From contig NC_136010.1 in the NCBI RefSeq assembly GCF_048128805.1, positions 26,334,980 to 26,398,979 on the forward strand: a stretch of DNA of 64,000 nt, given 5' to 3'. The translations under genes and the position numbers were made by a program. The stretch is from Centroberyx gerrardi. Taxonomy: Eukaryota > Chordata > Actinopteri > Beryciformes > Berycidae. The notes under the pieces are model-generated. The model saw only the letters and a list, made by a program, of their open reading frames with translations. It was not told the DNA's origin and made no database searches. Every line of letters starts with the position of its first letter. Positions within the stretch are counted from its first letter, which is position 1. This document shows positions 49,479-62,739 of this stretch, in pieces.

Positions 49479-49499
49479 TTCAGGAATAACATTATAGTT

Positions 49500-50754
49500 A
49501 CCAATAAAAAAAAAAAGTCATTACTTTTGTTGTCACCCCCTCTAAATATCAGCTTGAAGATGAATTATCCAGAAACGTTCCACATCCCCCCCCACACTAA
49601 GCTATACCTTAGATACATTACATGAGATATGGTAGAAAAGTTCCTCTGGGTGGAAATATTGCCACTACTTTGATTCTCTCCAATAAAAGAACAACAGGAC
49701 ATCAACGCTGTTGGTTTCCTGATCGTTCACAGGAGAGGAAACCGAGTTAACTTGATTTTTTGAAGGGAGGAGAGGATGCAATTTTGGCGGGATGTAACGG
49801 TGTAAAGTAATATTACGAGTAGCGAAGCAGATCATTGAGTTGTAAGTAAAGTAACATCATTACTCTGGAAATAAAATAACGAGTAATGAGTATCGTATTA
49901 CATTTTGGACTAGCGAGCCCGATGCCACTCCCCCTCCCCTCCCTATCGCTTGTCTTACAGCAGCGAAAGCGAAACGTCTCTAAACTTCCCGCCACAAGAC
50001 GAGAGGTCGGGGTCTTCGCAGAGCGAGCGGACTGATAGATCTGGCACTTGATGGATTGGACCGAACAGACGGAGCAGCTGCGAAGCCCTGAAGTGGCCGT
50101 CCATCCTCCAACTCACGCGGGCCAACTCGAGGCGGGATTTGTTACAGGGGCCTATTCGCTAGATTTAGAGCTACGGAGCTTCAGCCCGCTGATTGTAAAA
50201 AGAAAGAAAGGGGGGTAGAGAAAAAAAAGAGATTCATTCAAGGCTCTGCGGGGCAATATGGACTCATCCAAATGTTATTTGAAAGTACAGGCCTCCTCAT
50301 TACGGCGGGTAAAATATGAGAGACTCCCGGTCAAAACACTCCTGGCTATCGCGCGGGCGAGGAGATAATTCTTCACCGCATTGTAATGGTCTATAACGGC
50401 TTGTATCTCTCTCTGTCTTGTGCTCCTGCTTTCACACACACACACACACACACACTCTCCCTTACCCTCTCTTTCGCTAATACGCACACACACCTCAAAC
50501 ACAAGCCCGGCGAGTTCCAATAAAGGCGGTGCTGATAATTATGATAATGAATCTAGCTACTGTCTACCATCTATTGTCACCTGGTAATGAGTTTGTCCCG
50601 CAGGTCAGCGCTGTAATCGCTCATTAGCGGCGCTGGCTAACGCCGCTCTGTGATGCAGCTCACACCGGTCAGCCTGGCTGTTTGTTTGGCATATAGCGGC
50701 CGGCTGTCCTGTCTTTCACCATTGATCAGTTTGGGTTTCATTACAGACAATGGG

Positions 50755-50798
<44 letters not shown>

Positions 50799-51650
50799 CC
50801 GACATGACCGGTACCCACTAGCCCAGCGCTGCCTCATTAGCTCTGTGCAGACGGATGTCCTGGTCACTGCATTTTTCCCGTAGAGAATCTCTTGCCACTG
50901 CTGCCTATGGGGGCATCCTAATATAAATGAATTGGCCCCAGCAGGTTCTCGCACAACCGCTTGGCAGCCTACCGATAACATATTTTCTCGCTATTGCCGG
51001 CCTTATTTTTCAGCCCGGGAAGCCGAGTGACAAGTTTAGCCTCATTCTGGGGAAAATGTCCTCATCCTGGCTCATGAGAACGTCTCGCTAATTTTGTCAT
51101 ATAGCGATAGCTCATTTCGTCACATTTTGCCTAGTGCAGCTTTAAGTAAAAATGTATGAAAGAAAGATATGAAACTATATGAATTTACAGCATGTCGGAA
51201 AATAACAGCAGTACAACATCCTGAGACTGAAACTAATCATTTCTTTTCGTTCATTCATTCATACCCCTCATTTTGTTACAGAGTAAGGAATTTGTGGCTC
51301 TTCCCAGGATGGTTTTTGCCATAAACGCTAACAGACCTCCGTCCCTGTCCGTTCACCATCTGCCATACACACCCACTGGTGCTGTACAGTAACTGAAGTG
51401 AACTGGCAACCCGCCATCGTCCATATGTTGTTGTCTTGTAGAAATAATTTTGCAAGACAACAATTTGGCTTTTGTTTCCCACTTGTAGAAGATACTTCAT
51501 GAGCCAAGACAAGTAGTGGTATTTATATTATATATTTCATTTAAATTCTGGATGTTTTAACATAAAAATGCACACGTGATATGAGGGAGGTTCCTTCTTT
51601 TTTGACGCAACAACTTCAGGAGTGTCAGTCTTTACAGACCTCACCCTGCC
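49500..51650. other. Gene-free DNA with possible conserved blocks
   Basis: No gene is seen. A CA run lies at 50436-50455 and a (GT)n run at 50756-50797. The stretch at about 50520-50660 is complex, with TAATTATGATAATGAATC and GCTCATTAGCGGCGCTGGC, and looks more like regulatory DNA than repeat. Confidence 0.4.
50756..50797. repeat. (GT)n microsatellite
   Basis: About 20 uninterrupted GT units. Confidence 0.95.
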
Positions 51651-52175
51651 TTAAAGGGGAATGCCTCCCATTTTAACAATTCACGTACGTTATTTCTGCA
51701 CCCCAAGACAGTTCAGTCAATGCTTGTGAACTTGCACCACTCTTTCCTAAAGCTAGAAATCAGAGAGAAAACCCTTGAATTTATGATGTCACTGGGATGT
51801 AAAATCAGGAGCTGCTCCATTGGCAATGAATGGGGAACTGACCCTAACCCTGTGCAGCCATAAGATGCTAGGTTGAGTTGTCACACAAAAATGAAGTTCA
51901 TATTCCAGCATTGCTAATAGGCATGAACCAGAATTTAAACCTCATTTGGGTGAAAAAACTCAAAAATCTTATGGGTCAACAAAGTCAGCGCCCCATTCAT
52001 TGTCTATGGAGCAGTGCCAGATTTTACATCCCAGTGACATCACAAATTCAAGGGTTAGCGCTCCAGTTTCTAGCTTTGGGAAAGAGTGGTGCATGTTCAC
52101 AAACATTGACTGAACTGTCCTGGGACACAGGAATAGTATATGTGAATTCTTAAAATGGGTGGCATTCCCCTTTAA
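51651..52175. mobile_element. Long-inverted-repeat MITE with TTAA ends (525 bp)
   Basis: Left end TTAAAGGGGAATGCC (51651-51665) and right end GGCATTCCCCTTTAA (52161-52175) are exact inverted copies. The inversion continues inward for about 220 bases per arm: GACAGTTCAGTCAATG, CACCACTCTTTCC, AAGCTAGAAA, CCCTTGAATTT, GATGTCACTGGGATGTAAAATC and CAATGAATGGGG are all matched in reverse on the other side. The TTAA at each end fits a piggyBac-type target duplication. No transposase frame is present. Confidence 0.85.
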
Positions 52176-54600
52176 AGAGCTGCTAACCCACCTAGAAGAA
52201 TTTAGAGATAAGTCTGAGAATCAGAATACGACTCTGTAGCCTAGCAGACGTGAATTCAAATAAACAGCAGTTTCAGTGTGCTTATGAGGTATTGCTATTT
52301 TAGACCTATGAGGTAGTTGGGTAGGCAGAAGTCTCAAAGCCCCCGGTCTCTTCCATTTGCCGTAATGAGAATTCTGGGTTCAGCAGAGGGACAGTGGCAG
52401 CCAAATAACTGCCAGGCTAATACCCAAACCCGTTAAACTTCCATCTCTGCTGATACGCCTTCTGTCATGTGGTTAAAATGCAATATGTTTCATTTTGTTA
52501 TGATTTGCAAACAGGAAGACGTTCAAGTCCTACAGAAGAAGGCCAGTATCTCCTCATCTGGGCCAGCATCCCTTCTAGTTTGAAGAAAAAAAAACCCGTG
52601 ACATGTTTAAGACTTGGAGAAATTGGATTCACGTCAGCCATTTTGTTACCAGAATATGTGTCATCGTTTAATGAGTCAGTCAGCCATTTTGGCTCCTGGA
52701 GACACGTTAGGTCTTAATCAGTCAATTAGAGCAGCGGTTGATTAATATGACTGGACTGGGAGCGACCTCAGCCAAGAGAGAAATGGGCCAGCGAATGAAT
52801 AATCACCACAGGAGTGCTGGAGCGCTGCTGCGTGAGTTATAATCATCAAAGATTAAAGGGGAAATAAACTCAAATATTAAATACGGTGCTGGCTCTCCAA
52901 ATCTGCTTCTGAGGACGATGATGCATGGGCGATTTTTTGAGCGAGCGGAGATGGGAAAAAATTCAGGCATGATTATTTGGCAATTGGACAATAAAGATAC
53001 CAGTGGGGGCTATAAGGAATGAGATAATGAACAAAGTATTATTGGCTATAATTCTTGTCAAGACTCTCCATCTAGTGCTGTCTGTGCACTAAAGCCTTTA
53101 GATAGAAAGCTGCACTGTGTACTTTTTTTTAGATGCAGAGTATTTTTCATTTCCTTTACGTACATTTCATCGGCAATCGTGGTCATCTTTCAGCTAGGAT
53201 GCATCACCGCTGCAAGTTGGCATTATCAAAGCTGATGAATGACTAAAGCTGCTGCAAGAGGGAGCAATGCCGGAGATCCAATACCTGAAATTTAATACCG
53301 GAAATGGAGTCCCAACCTTTCAAATCACAGTTTATTACATGGCACACTGAAATTGCATGCTGCTCATCGCCGCTGTGCGTGAGTAGGTATCATCGCAGCT
53401 GGCGCTAAATGAATATTTTCATTTAGCTATTGTAATTATGGTAATAACAACGAGGAGAACTTGTAAATGAACATGCAATTATGTTGCAGTGACAGGAATT
53501 TTATTTGTTTGGGCACCGGACATGGAATACGCTTTGTTGCTTATCAGAGATGAAGATTAAGGATAGGCTCCTGCAAACAGATTTTTTTTTTTTTTGTGAT
53601 AAAACCTTGTAATTCTGGTATTTTCATTCTTTTATCCTTTATCCACTGAGTAAATTCACTGTATAGCCATGCAAAAATGCATGGGCAAATCCACCAGTTT
53701 TTCTCCCCGCATGAAATTCTCAGAGAAACAGGGATTCTCCAAGTCACTGATGGTCTGTACACTGGAACAACAAGTTGAAAATAAATAAATTGTCCCAAAA
53801 AAAAAAAAAAAAAAAGCAATCCAGCGAGCTCTTTTAGGCATGGCAGACACATTCCCGCGGGAAAGGAGTCATGTGTGCCGAGCAATAATAAGCAGGGGAT
53901 AATTCCACCATGAAGGGAAATAAGTGTAGAAAGTGTTTTCATGGCAGAGCCTTGGACCGGCTCCAACCTCATCAGAGGGGCACATTTATTTTGGAGTCAG
54001 AAACACATTGGCTTTAATTTCACGCTGCACGCATCTCGATACCGGCAAGAGGGAGGAAAAAGAGAGAGAGAGAGAGACAAAGAGGAAGAGAGAAAATATG
54101 AAGTTTAATTTTCTGCCAAAAGTCACCATACCAAAGAGTATTAAAGTTGATGCACTTACAAACAAAGGAGGAGGAGAAGGAATGTAAGATACAGGGGGGG
54201 GGGGGGAACGGTTCGTTCTGAAGTTATGTAAATTTAGGGGAAGTAATTGGTTTTTGTTGAGGAATAATTTACTTTGTTCAGCATCTGATGTTTGTCTTTA
54301 GCTTTCTGCATTTGATAGTCAAGAATGCTCTGGTGCTTTTAATTATACCTCATTTCATTCCTGTGAATAGGGTCAAACAAAGGTTATGAATACAGAGAAA
54401 TGGCTTGCATTTCTCAAATAATGCCAGCACCGCCCTACAGCTGTTGAGAAGGTTGCTTCTGTTTTGAAGCTTAAAAATTAACAGCTAGGGAGCAATTAAA
54501 TGAGGGATGAAGGTGGGTAACATCACAAAATGTATCTAGTATGTGAGTGAAAATGAAATGTTTACCTTCCCAGTAAGGGGAACTTCTCCAATAGAAATGT
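52176..54600. other. Gene-free DNA, candidate conserved non-coding elements
   Basis: No gene. The blocks at about 52720-53050 and 53340-53500 are complex, AT-rich and full of homeodomain-like cores (TAATTA-like, ATTTA, AATGAATA). A perfect 10-base inverted repeat, GCTAAATGAA / TTCATTTAGC, lies at 53404-53427. A G-homopolymer is at 54192-54207 and an A-homopolymer at about 53798-53815. Confidence 0.4.
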
Positions 54601-56093
54601 ATGGCTTACAGGTGACGTAACCTCCTTGGACGTAACACGCCCTCTGGCGGCCATATTGGAGTCCTCAGTTCTTGGGCAGCAATGGCTGTCAACAGCGGAT
54701 GGTCTTTCTGAAGTTACAACTTGTCCGTCTCAACGAATAGAATGAACATGGGTAATTTCTGTGCTGTTTTTGACTGGGAACTGATCATTTCATCACTGAT
54801 ACGTGTTATAATACGTGTTAGCTAGCTATCCATAGTATCTGGTCAGCTAACGCCTAAACTACACAGCATGTGTAACATTTGCATAGCCTTCCCAACTTGC
54901 CCAGTTGCAGCATTTTAGGCATTTTAAGCTGCTACACTCGAAACACAAATTTAGCTTAGTTTTGCTTATTTTTCCATAGACAAGTCAAGTTGTACCATGA
55001 GGAACATTAATGTACCATATAGGTATTCATGTCCTTTGGTGTACTGTAGCCAAATAGAAGGTTTCTCAGCGGCTATAACCTCATCTCCAACGTTACTAGC
55101 AGTGGCTAGTTGCATGTTTTAACATTATCATTGGTTGCTTTGCTAAATTAGCTTGCTGGCTAGTTAGCTAGCTACCAGTTTGTTCAGTTTAACTTGTGTT
55201 TTGGAGTAGAGACTAGGGCTAAAGACAAGACTGTCTTTAGTCCTACTGTGTCACAGCAACTTACATTTGGAAACCTTATCGGACTATTCACTTTAGAACA
55301 TTACAGAATGGATCTGCAGCCACACCAACAGGCTTTTTCAGCTAGCTCTGTTTTTCCAGCCTGGTTGTTATATTAGACATTATTAACAAATAGCCAATTC
55401 TTCATTGAACCTCCATGATGATGCCAGCTGTGGTTACTGGGAGATTTGTGACGCAGCTGCAAAGCCTCTGAAGCCAGATTGATCTCATTTGGTCCTCCTG
55501 TAACTTCCCATGGAGCACAAAGGTAGACACCACCATCATCTGCATTTATTTTTATAGTTTTATCTGTGGGTTTCTCCATGTTGCTGCTATGTCTTCATCA
55601 TAAAGTCATATGGAAAATAAGATGTCAGTTATTGGCTTCTATTTTAGCATAGATATCTTACTGTTTTTCCTTCCTCATACTTTTTTATGGCTGACACAGA
55701 GCAAATGTGTTTATCATAGTACGTAGTGTCAAACCGATGTTATATGATGATATATTTCAATATTGTACTTGACAGTCCAGATAGTCGTGTATGTTTAGAG
55801 TAAATTTCATGATGCTAAACCCCAGGACACCCATTCCAAACACTTTGTGTTCATAAATGCAACTTGAAGGAGCTTGATGTGCTTCATTCCTGAAAGTTGA
55901 CTTTTTTTATTGGAGATACGAGGTTTTCTTTGGACAGCAGCGTCATGTTCCTGCAGCAGGTCGTTCATCATGCGGGCTGAGCTGTACTTACATAATGTCA
56001 TCATTTGCCACTTCAGCTCACCCCCTGTTGACACAAACCGAGAGGTATAAAGCCTGTCTGAGAAGTATTATGATGGATGTGCGAGAAGATGGC

Positions 56094-56127
<34 letters not shown>

Positions 56128-57480
56128 CTGTGTGTGTGTATGTGTGTGAAAATGTCTCAAATACAATGAAATCAATTTGAATAAAGCTGGTGGGTGACAG
56201 TGGCACCACAGCTTAGTTTATATTCCAGTTTTGACTTGGGCCTTTAAGAAAACAAGTTTAAGAAATTATAATTCTTTTTTGCTGTCAGTAAAAATAGGAG
56301 GATTCAATAAGTAGCAATCAGCTCCTATTATAAATTAAAAGACTATTGAATGATCCAAAAAAAAAAAGTATCTCAAAAAAAAAAAATCCAAAAATTATTT
56401 CGCCAAATGAATTAAAATGAGTAAATACATTCTCAAAGCTTGAACATCCATCCATCTATCCAATTACCCACCTATCTATCTATCCATCCATCCATCCATG
56501 CCACTCATCCATCCACTCATTCAGCCAGGCAGCCAGCCAGCTCTCCATCTGTCCATCCAGTGTTGGCAGGGCAGCCAAAGTCTCACAGCGTCCCTAAAAT
56601 CCACAGCTAGCAATGGGAATGCATTTGGCAATTTGTCTGACAAAAAGCAAGATGCCACCCCCCTTTGTCCCCTTTTCAAATCACTCACTGTATCCAAACT
56701 GGCTACTTTACAAAATAAAATCCTCCCCAAAAATAGCAAAAAAATAAAAAAAAGAAACATCTCAGTGCCTCTCTCCAGCACTGACAGAATTCTCCCTGCC
56801 TCTGTCTGCCTTGTTCAGCAGCCTCTCTGCCTGCTATACTGTACCTGCCAACGGCTGATGCTATTTCTGGGGCCGGGGATTGCTATAGGGACCTTATGAT
56901 ACAACACGCATTACAATACGACATAGACTGTGATACAAAAGTATTGCAATCATGTGATCATTGCAGTCCTGAAGAACATATTCCAATTTTGTAGACATGG
57001 AAACAGGACAAAATTGCGTCAGTATTCTTGAAAAAAAAGATGTAATCATTGCATTTCATGGAAGATACAGTATGGGAATATTCCTATAATAAGGCAAACT
57101 TGCAACCAAAATAGTGTCACCTCTAGTCTTTAGTTTGCTATGCACACTGTACATGATTAATGGATAGCACAAAGTAGTTTTACATAATCTTATCAGCGTT
57201 TTTACACAGATTAAAGCATTCCCACAATGGTAAGCTGATCAAAGATCCTATGTGACAAACTGTTAGTGTATTCCATCAGATCCCCCCTCGCGCCTATCTA
57301 TTTTTATCTGCGCCGAGTCTAGACAGGTCCAATAAGCGTCTGGAGACTCCGGGCTACAGATGACGGCTGGACAGGAGGCTTGTTCCACCGTAATGGATAG
57401 TCACCTTACTGCTGCTTCGGCTGGGAGATGCACCAACAGCCAGAGGCAGGCAGGCAGGCTGGCTGCAGAGAACACATGAC
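54601..57480. other. Gene-free DNA
   Basis: No supported gene. It holds a GT-rich microsatellite at 56093-56149, a (CATC/TATC)n tract at 56446-56500 and several A homopolymers near 56360-56390. A CGCCCTCTGGCGGCCATATTGG string near 54649-54670 resembles a dispersed repeat piece. Confidence 0.4.
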
Positions 57481-57482
57481 TG

Positions 57483-57537
<55 letters not shown>

Positions 57538-57538
57538 C
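57481..57538. repeat. (CA)n microsatellite
   Basis: About 26 CA units. Confidence 0.95.
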
Positions 57539-58910
57539 ACACTGTGAGCAACACGATCACCAAGTCAGCAGAAGTCCATCCAATTCCTATAGAGTTGAGC
57601 AACCGGGAAATTGTCGCCACAGCTGAACTTTTCAGTCACTGAACGTCAACAGCCAATCAGATTTACATGCTTCCTTGTTTTGTTTCATGAGCAACAGTTC
57701 AGCCTGACAAGTGCAAAATAGAGGAGAGGTAGGAAAAGGAAAGCTGTTCTAGGAAAAGGAAACAGACATGCCCAGTATGGAATGGAATGGTATTATTATT
57801 TTTTATGTACGCCTACTGTTACACCATGAAGTAACCACTAAAAATACACTATTTTCCAGGAAGTAAAAGTAATGGGATTTTGATGTAAAAATACCAGAAA
57901 TAAAAAGTATTTTCTGGGCATTTATTGTTAAATAGGTGTATGTATAAAGGATAATACCAGTGTAATTGTAGTTTTTTCCCCATCGCCATTATTGCCCATG
58001 AAAAGTCTAAGCCCATCAATGTCTGTTCTACCTTTAGTTTGCCTTATCTCCCAGAAGTCATGTATGGGCTCCCATTGTTTTAAAAAATACATTGAAAACA
58101 GCTCAGAGACATACATCATTTTAAATAACATAAAATAAATGTATTTTTTCCTAAAAGCCAAAGCCAAAAACTAAAAGTCATTCCATTCTGCCAGAATCGA
58201 ATGTGAAGAGATCATTGTGCGTATTTGTCTCCCACTCTGCCTTGAGTTTCGTTTTGCCTCTTCACCGCCACCAGAAGTAAGTAACACTGCACAGTAATGG
58301 AAAAAGTAAAAATAGTCCCCATTAAATGCCATAATTCACTGTGTGATAAAGTCATGTTAGGAAAAAAGGCAATATACGTGCTGTTCAAAAGCAACATTGT
58401 GGCAAAAATACTGCTAACATTGCACCTGCAGTACAAACTAGGGGAAACCAGGATCTGGTCTGTAATATAGTCTCTCTGTGTGGGTTTATGTCTCTTAAGT
58501 GCTTATGGTGGCGCTCCATTATCTAACCCTGCATGCCTGTCCTCCACTCTGACTGCAAAACCTCATACCTGTCTCTCTTTCTTAAAACTCTTTATAGTGG
58601 GATTCTCTGAAACACACACACACACACACTCTTTCCTCAAAGTGTAGGGATTCAGCAGCAACAATACGTTAGTGTATGCAATAAAATCTGTGATTTTGGA
58701 CAATGGCTAGATGGAATCTGTACTACAGAGGCTTCACACACACACTACTTACACACACACACACACATAAATCACCCACTGATCTCACTCTAATAATAGC
58801 ACCAGGAGCGGAGAACGGTAACTTTTCTCTGCTGTGATGACTCACTGTGAGGTCTCCATTCACAGGACAGGAGCTCTAAGAGAAGTTCCAGGCTTCGGCA
58901 CTTAACAATC

Positions 58911-58995
58911 ACACACACACACACGCACACTATCACACACATACACCCAGGCATACATACAGCGATGTACACAGATATATAGACACAGACATACG

Positions 58996-59042
<47 letters not shown>
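58911..59042. repeat. CA-rich compound microsatellite
   Basis: CA runs are interrupted by ACATAC/ATACAG sequence and end in a pure (CA)n stretch of about 21 units at 58999-59042. Confidence 0.9.
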
Positions 59043-59046
<4 letters not shown>

Positions 59047-59984
59047 GAGGACTTGGTTGCTATAGTAACATCAGTAGAGAGATACATGGAGATCTTGTTT
59101 GGTCAAGGCCCTTTTGAAATGATCGTCCCCCGAGGCACTTTACTGAGGAGATGAGAGTGCAGGGTAAAGATATGGACTATAAGGAAAGCATTCATTCCTC
59201 TGTCCATATCAAACATTTGCAGATATTTTTTTGTATGCCTCTTTGTGTAAAACTAGCTGAGATGTACCTGAGAAGGCCTGGACGGTGCTTTCAATACACT
59301 ACAGACTCCACTTTATGAGAACAACCACCTACAATCATCAATGAATGCTGCAGTTTGCATAGTTCTCCATATTAACAAGACTTTTAGTGAAGTATTGAGT
59401 CTTGCAATTTGTCATCTGTCGCTTTGTGAGATGCTGTGCTTCGTCAGATGGCCTCTAGAGGGCGTTTTTTACTGTGAGATGCAGTGTTTCCCATACAGAG
59501 GCACAAAATCAAAAGTTGGTCTGTATAGAAATGGATCTAAATCAATCTCTAATGCGCCTGATGTCGCATCATGTCATGTCTGTCATTTGGCAATGTACAG
59601 ACAGCAGACCAGCAGCATTGACCTCAATCCACAGAGTCTCCCGGTGTGACAAACAAGAGTGAAACTTGACATTCCACAATTTGCCCCAAACTCGCCTGTG
59701 TAGATGTGTAGACAGTAACACGTCTTCTGCTGCCCTACAAACTTAAAGTATCAAAAATATTAGTAGTGAACAGTTCAACCAAAGAATGATTTTCCATTTC
59801 AAGGTTGTTCCATTTGATTATGAGTGGAGGCATTGAGGCTGAAAACTATTCAGCATTTCACAAGAAAAAAGCAAAAATGAGAGAAGAATCTGAAAAAAAG
59901 GACATAATAAATTTGTATAGTGTACATATGTATTTTTCCTTATCCAAATAATAATCTTGCAACCCCCCAAATTATCTCGCGGCA

Positions 59985-60030
59985 CCTTTGGGGGGTCCCG
60001 ACCACCAGGTTGAGAAACACTAGCCTATGC
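59985..60030 (+). repeat. hAT-like element end (fragment)
   Basis: GGGGTCCCGACCACCAGGTT followed by GAGAAACACTAGCC matches the usual right end of Charlie-like hAT copies in vertebrate genomes. The left end is not seen nearby. Confidence 0.45.
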
Positions 60031-61391
60031 CACCACAGAAGAAGACCTGGAGAAGCAACTTAGCCTGTGATCACAACAAAGACAACGACACCATCCCTGA
60101 CTCACATGTCCCGCCTCCTGGAGAGCGATTCATGTTCATCTAGAGCGGCATTGTCATCATCAATAAAGGGAACCAACATCTTCAGTCTCGAAGACAGGTG
60201 ATTCTATGACGCTTCTCTGATGTCACCCCTTAAATCCACCAATCAGGAAGCAGAGATGTAGAGGAAGACAAGCTCAAAAAGGATTTTAAAGCCCTGAAGA
60301 CAACTAAAAATGGATTGTGCAAAAGCGACAGCTCAATATTAAGAAGGTGTTCCCATTACATTGTGCAGTCAGTGTGTACATAGCAGGTCTATATGAATGC
60401 AGGCTGTGTGGGTGGTGATGTTCTGTGGTCGATAGAATTCACACTGGGCCTTCAATATCACAGCATCACACAGTCCCTCCAGCTCAAAGCTCCATCTTAA
60501 CAGAGGTAATCATTTATCCTCTGTGGATCCACCGAAACCACTGCCACACACACACACACACACCTACACACACACACACACGCATTAGTCAATTCTCGTT
60601 CCCACCGCTGACACCATCACAGATAGAGTGATGAAATGATTTTCTCCTCCAGTGCTTTTCAATTCACATTAGGGGGAATATTGTGCTCCCCTTTTAAAAC
60701 GGCTGCAGGTAAATCAAACTATATTGGGCCCACTGAAAGCCAGCCCCCGTCTCTTTATCAGCGTGATTTACAAAGGGCCATATATGCGATTGGAAATATA
60801 ACTTTATTACACTGGAGTATAATGTATAATATAAAGTATAATAGAGTGTAATGGGACTTTTATATGAAACTTAAATTATGATCGTTTTCCTAGCTACACC
60901 TATCTGTCTATTGATTTTATGGCACTATGCGGCTGCTTTTAAGTCGTAAAAAAATCATTTTAGAATATTGCTGTGGTTGAAAGTCAAACAGCGTTTGCCA
61001 CATATAAACCAATATGACGTATTAAGAGTGTGTAAACACAGTTTTCAGCCATTTGACGCTGCCAAAGGCAAAATGCCAGCCTTGACATCATTGATTGAGG
61101 CGTGGCCAGAAGTTTCATCCCATAGAAAGCAGTGCAACAACCATTTTCATCCCTTAGAAGCAGATGGAGGACTGAAAAATGTTGAAATGAAGTGCAGGAT
61201 TAATGCTATTCACTATGCAGAAGCCATATAATCATGTTTACAGCGCTAAAAACATGATTTACTGCTGACTCGCTCTTTAACAAATTCTGGATACGCAGAA
61301 TTAAATAAAGTCTGCAGCTAAACAAAGTTTGCTCAGACCTGGAACTGATACAACTTTGTTAGCAATAACATGCACACATGCACGCCCAACT

Positions 61392-61429
<38 letters not shown>

Positions 61430-61849
61430 ACTGAGAGAACAGAGAGAAAAACATTCCTGTTAAAACTGGCTTCAGAATACCTGATGAACAACTAGCTCTC
61501 TGAAAAAGAACAAAGCGCTACAAAGCAAATCAACACATGATGCCAGCTTAATGACATCAGGGAATTAAAAATCACATTAGAGAGTTGCAGCCCGGTATTA
61601 GCATCCCACACCAACTCCAAGTACATACCAACAAACCCAGCAATTCAACCTGATAGCACAGTCACAACACTTTTTTGGTTTTCTCTCCTTTCTTCCACCT
61701 GGTAGAGTATCACTGACGTCCTGACTCACTTGCTTTTTAGTCTGTCCCATAAACATTTAAAACTAGCCAGGCATTTGTGTTTTTTGTCAGCCATCCCTTT
61801 AGCCTATAATTGTTGATACAATTTGGTTTCTGATATGTTGCCCTTTTTG

Positions 61850-62027
61850 AAGCAGAACGTCCAGCTCCCCATTCACTCCCCATTCACTGGAAGAAGCTCC
61901 TCCAGCAGCGAGCCTGGAGAACTCCAGGTAAGTTGTATGAAGAAAAAACACTCACCCAAGTTTGTACTGGCATGAGAATGAGTAGATAATGACAGAATTT
62001 TTTTTTGGGTGAACTATTCCTTTAACT
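61850..62027. mobile_element. MITE-like fragment, right end
   Basis: The run ends in GGGTGAACTATTCCTTTAAC, the mirror of the AAAGGGATAGTTCGG type of start seen at 42158. A CCATTCACTCCCCATTCACT direct repeat and a GAGAATGAGTAGATAATGAC string precede it, as is usual in these fish MITEs. The left end is not recognised. Confidence 0.4.
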
Positions 62028-62640
62028 GTAAATTGTAAGTAAGTAAGTAAAGTCAGTAAGTAAGTTTTACTTCATAGCACTTTTTAAAACAAGAAGTTAC
62101 AAAGTGCTTCATGGAGAAAAGCAAAAGAAAAAGAAAAAAATGATAGCGATAAGATTTTAGATGTAAATACGTTTTTAGAGTTATGTATCATATGATAGTA
62201 TAAATATGGTACCCGGGAGTTGTGATACACTGTTTTCAGGTCTTGGTATAATTGTTTGTTGAGTCAATTTGGTTTCTGATCTGCTTAGCAGGCCATCTAA
62301 TGTCAGTCAGCTGTCCCTTTAGTGGGCTGTTCCAAGCCTGCAGTCATCCGTGTGTAACACTTACAATGTAGAGTCTACTTAGTACCAAAGAGCAAAACTA
62401 CTTTAAAGAGTAACTAATCCCCAAACCCAAATCTGTGGTGGGGCCTGGCATCTAATTTAATTTCAAGCCCTGTACTTTGAAAATCCTTAGTCAAAAATTC
62501 AAATATCGTGGGTGCACCCATTCTAATGATCACAATTGTATAATAAACTCATTATTAATAAGTCAATTGTAACCTCCATTCAAATTTCACCCTTCAATCA
62601 AGCACAAATCAAATTTTTAAATTCCCACAGTAACTCCACA
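62028..62640. other. Gene-free DNA upstream of the LTR element
   Basis: A short (GTAA)n run lies at 62037-62065. I see nothing else here. Confidence 0.4.
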
Positions 62641-62739
62641 GTATGGTATGTGGATGTTAAGAGTCCATAGGAACAATTTGTGTATGCATCTGTCTTTATG
62701 TATGCAGCAGCATATGAAGGTGTAAGGATTCCTGCTGTG

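Larger units (their letters stand above)
57539..61840. other. Gene-free DNA with microsatellites
   Basis: No supported gene. It includes CA runs at 58612-58628, 58755-58767, 58911-58925, 58999-59042, 60546-60582 and 61395-61423. A hAT-like end lies near 59985-60030. Confidence 0.4.

Noticed and set aside
48375..49497. Long plus-strand open frames (up to about 324 codons, Ser/Pro/Leu-rich)
   Set aside because: They come from C/T-only sequence that cannot easily form stop codons. All frames give Ser/Pro/Leu/Phe low complexity, and there is no domain, splice context or start signal.
53656..53972. Minus-strand frame of about 142 codons with a Phe run
   Set aside because: The Phe run comes from an A homopolymer on the plus strand. 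There is no domain or splice context, and the surrounding sequence looks non-coding.
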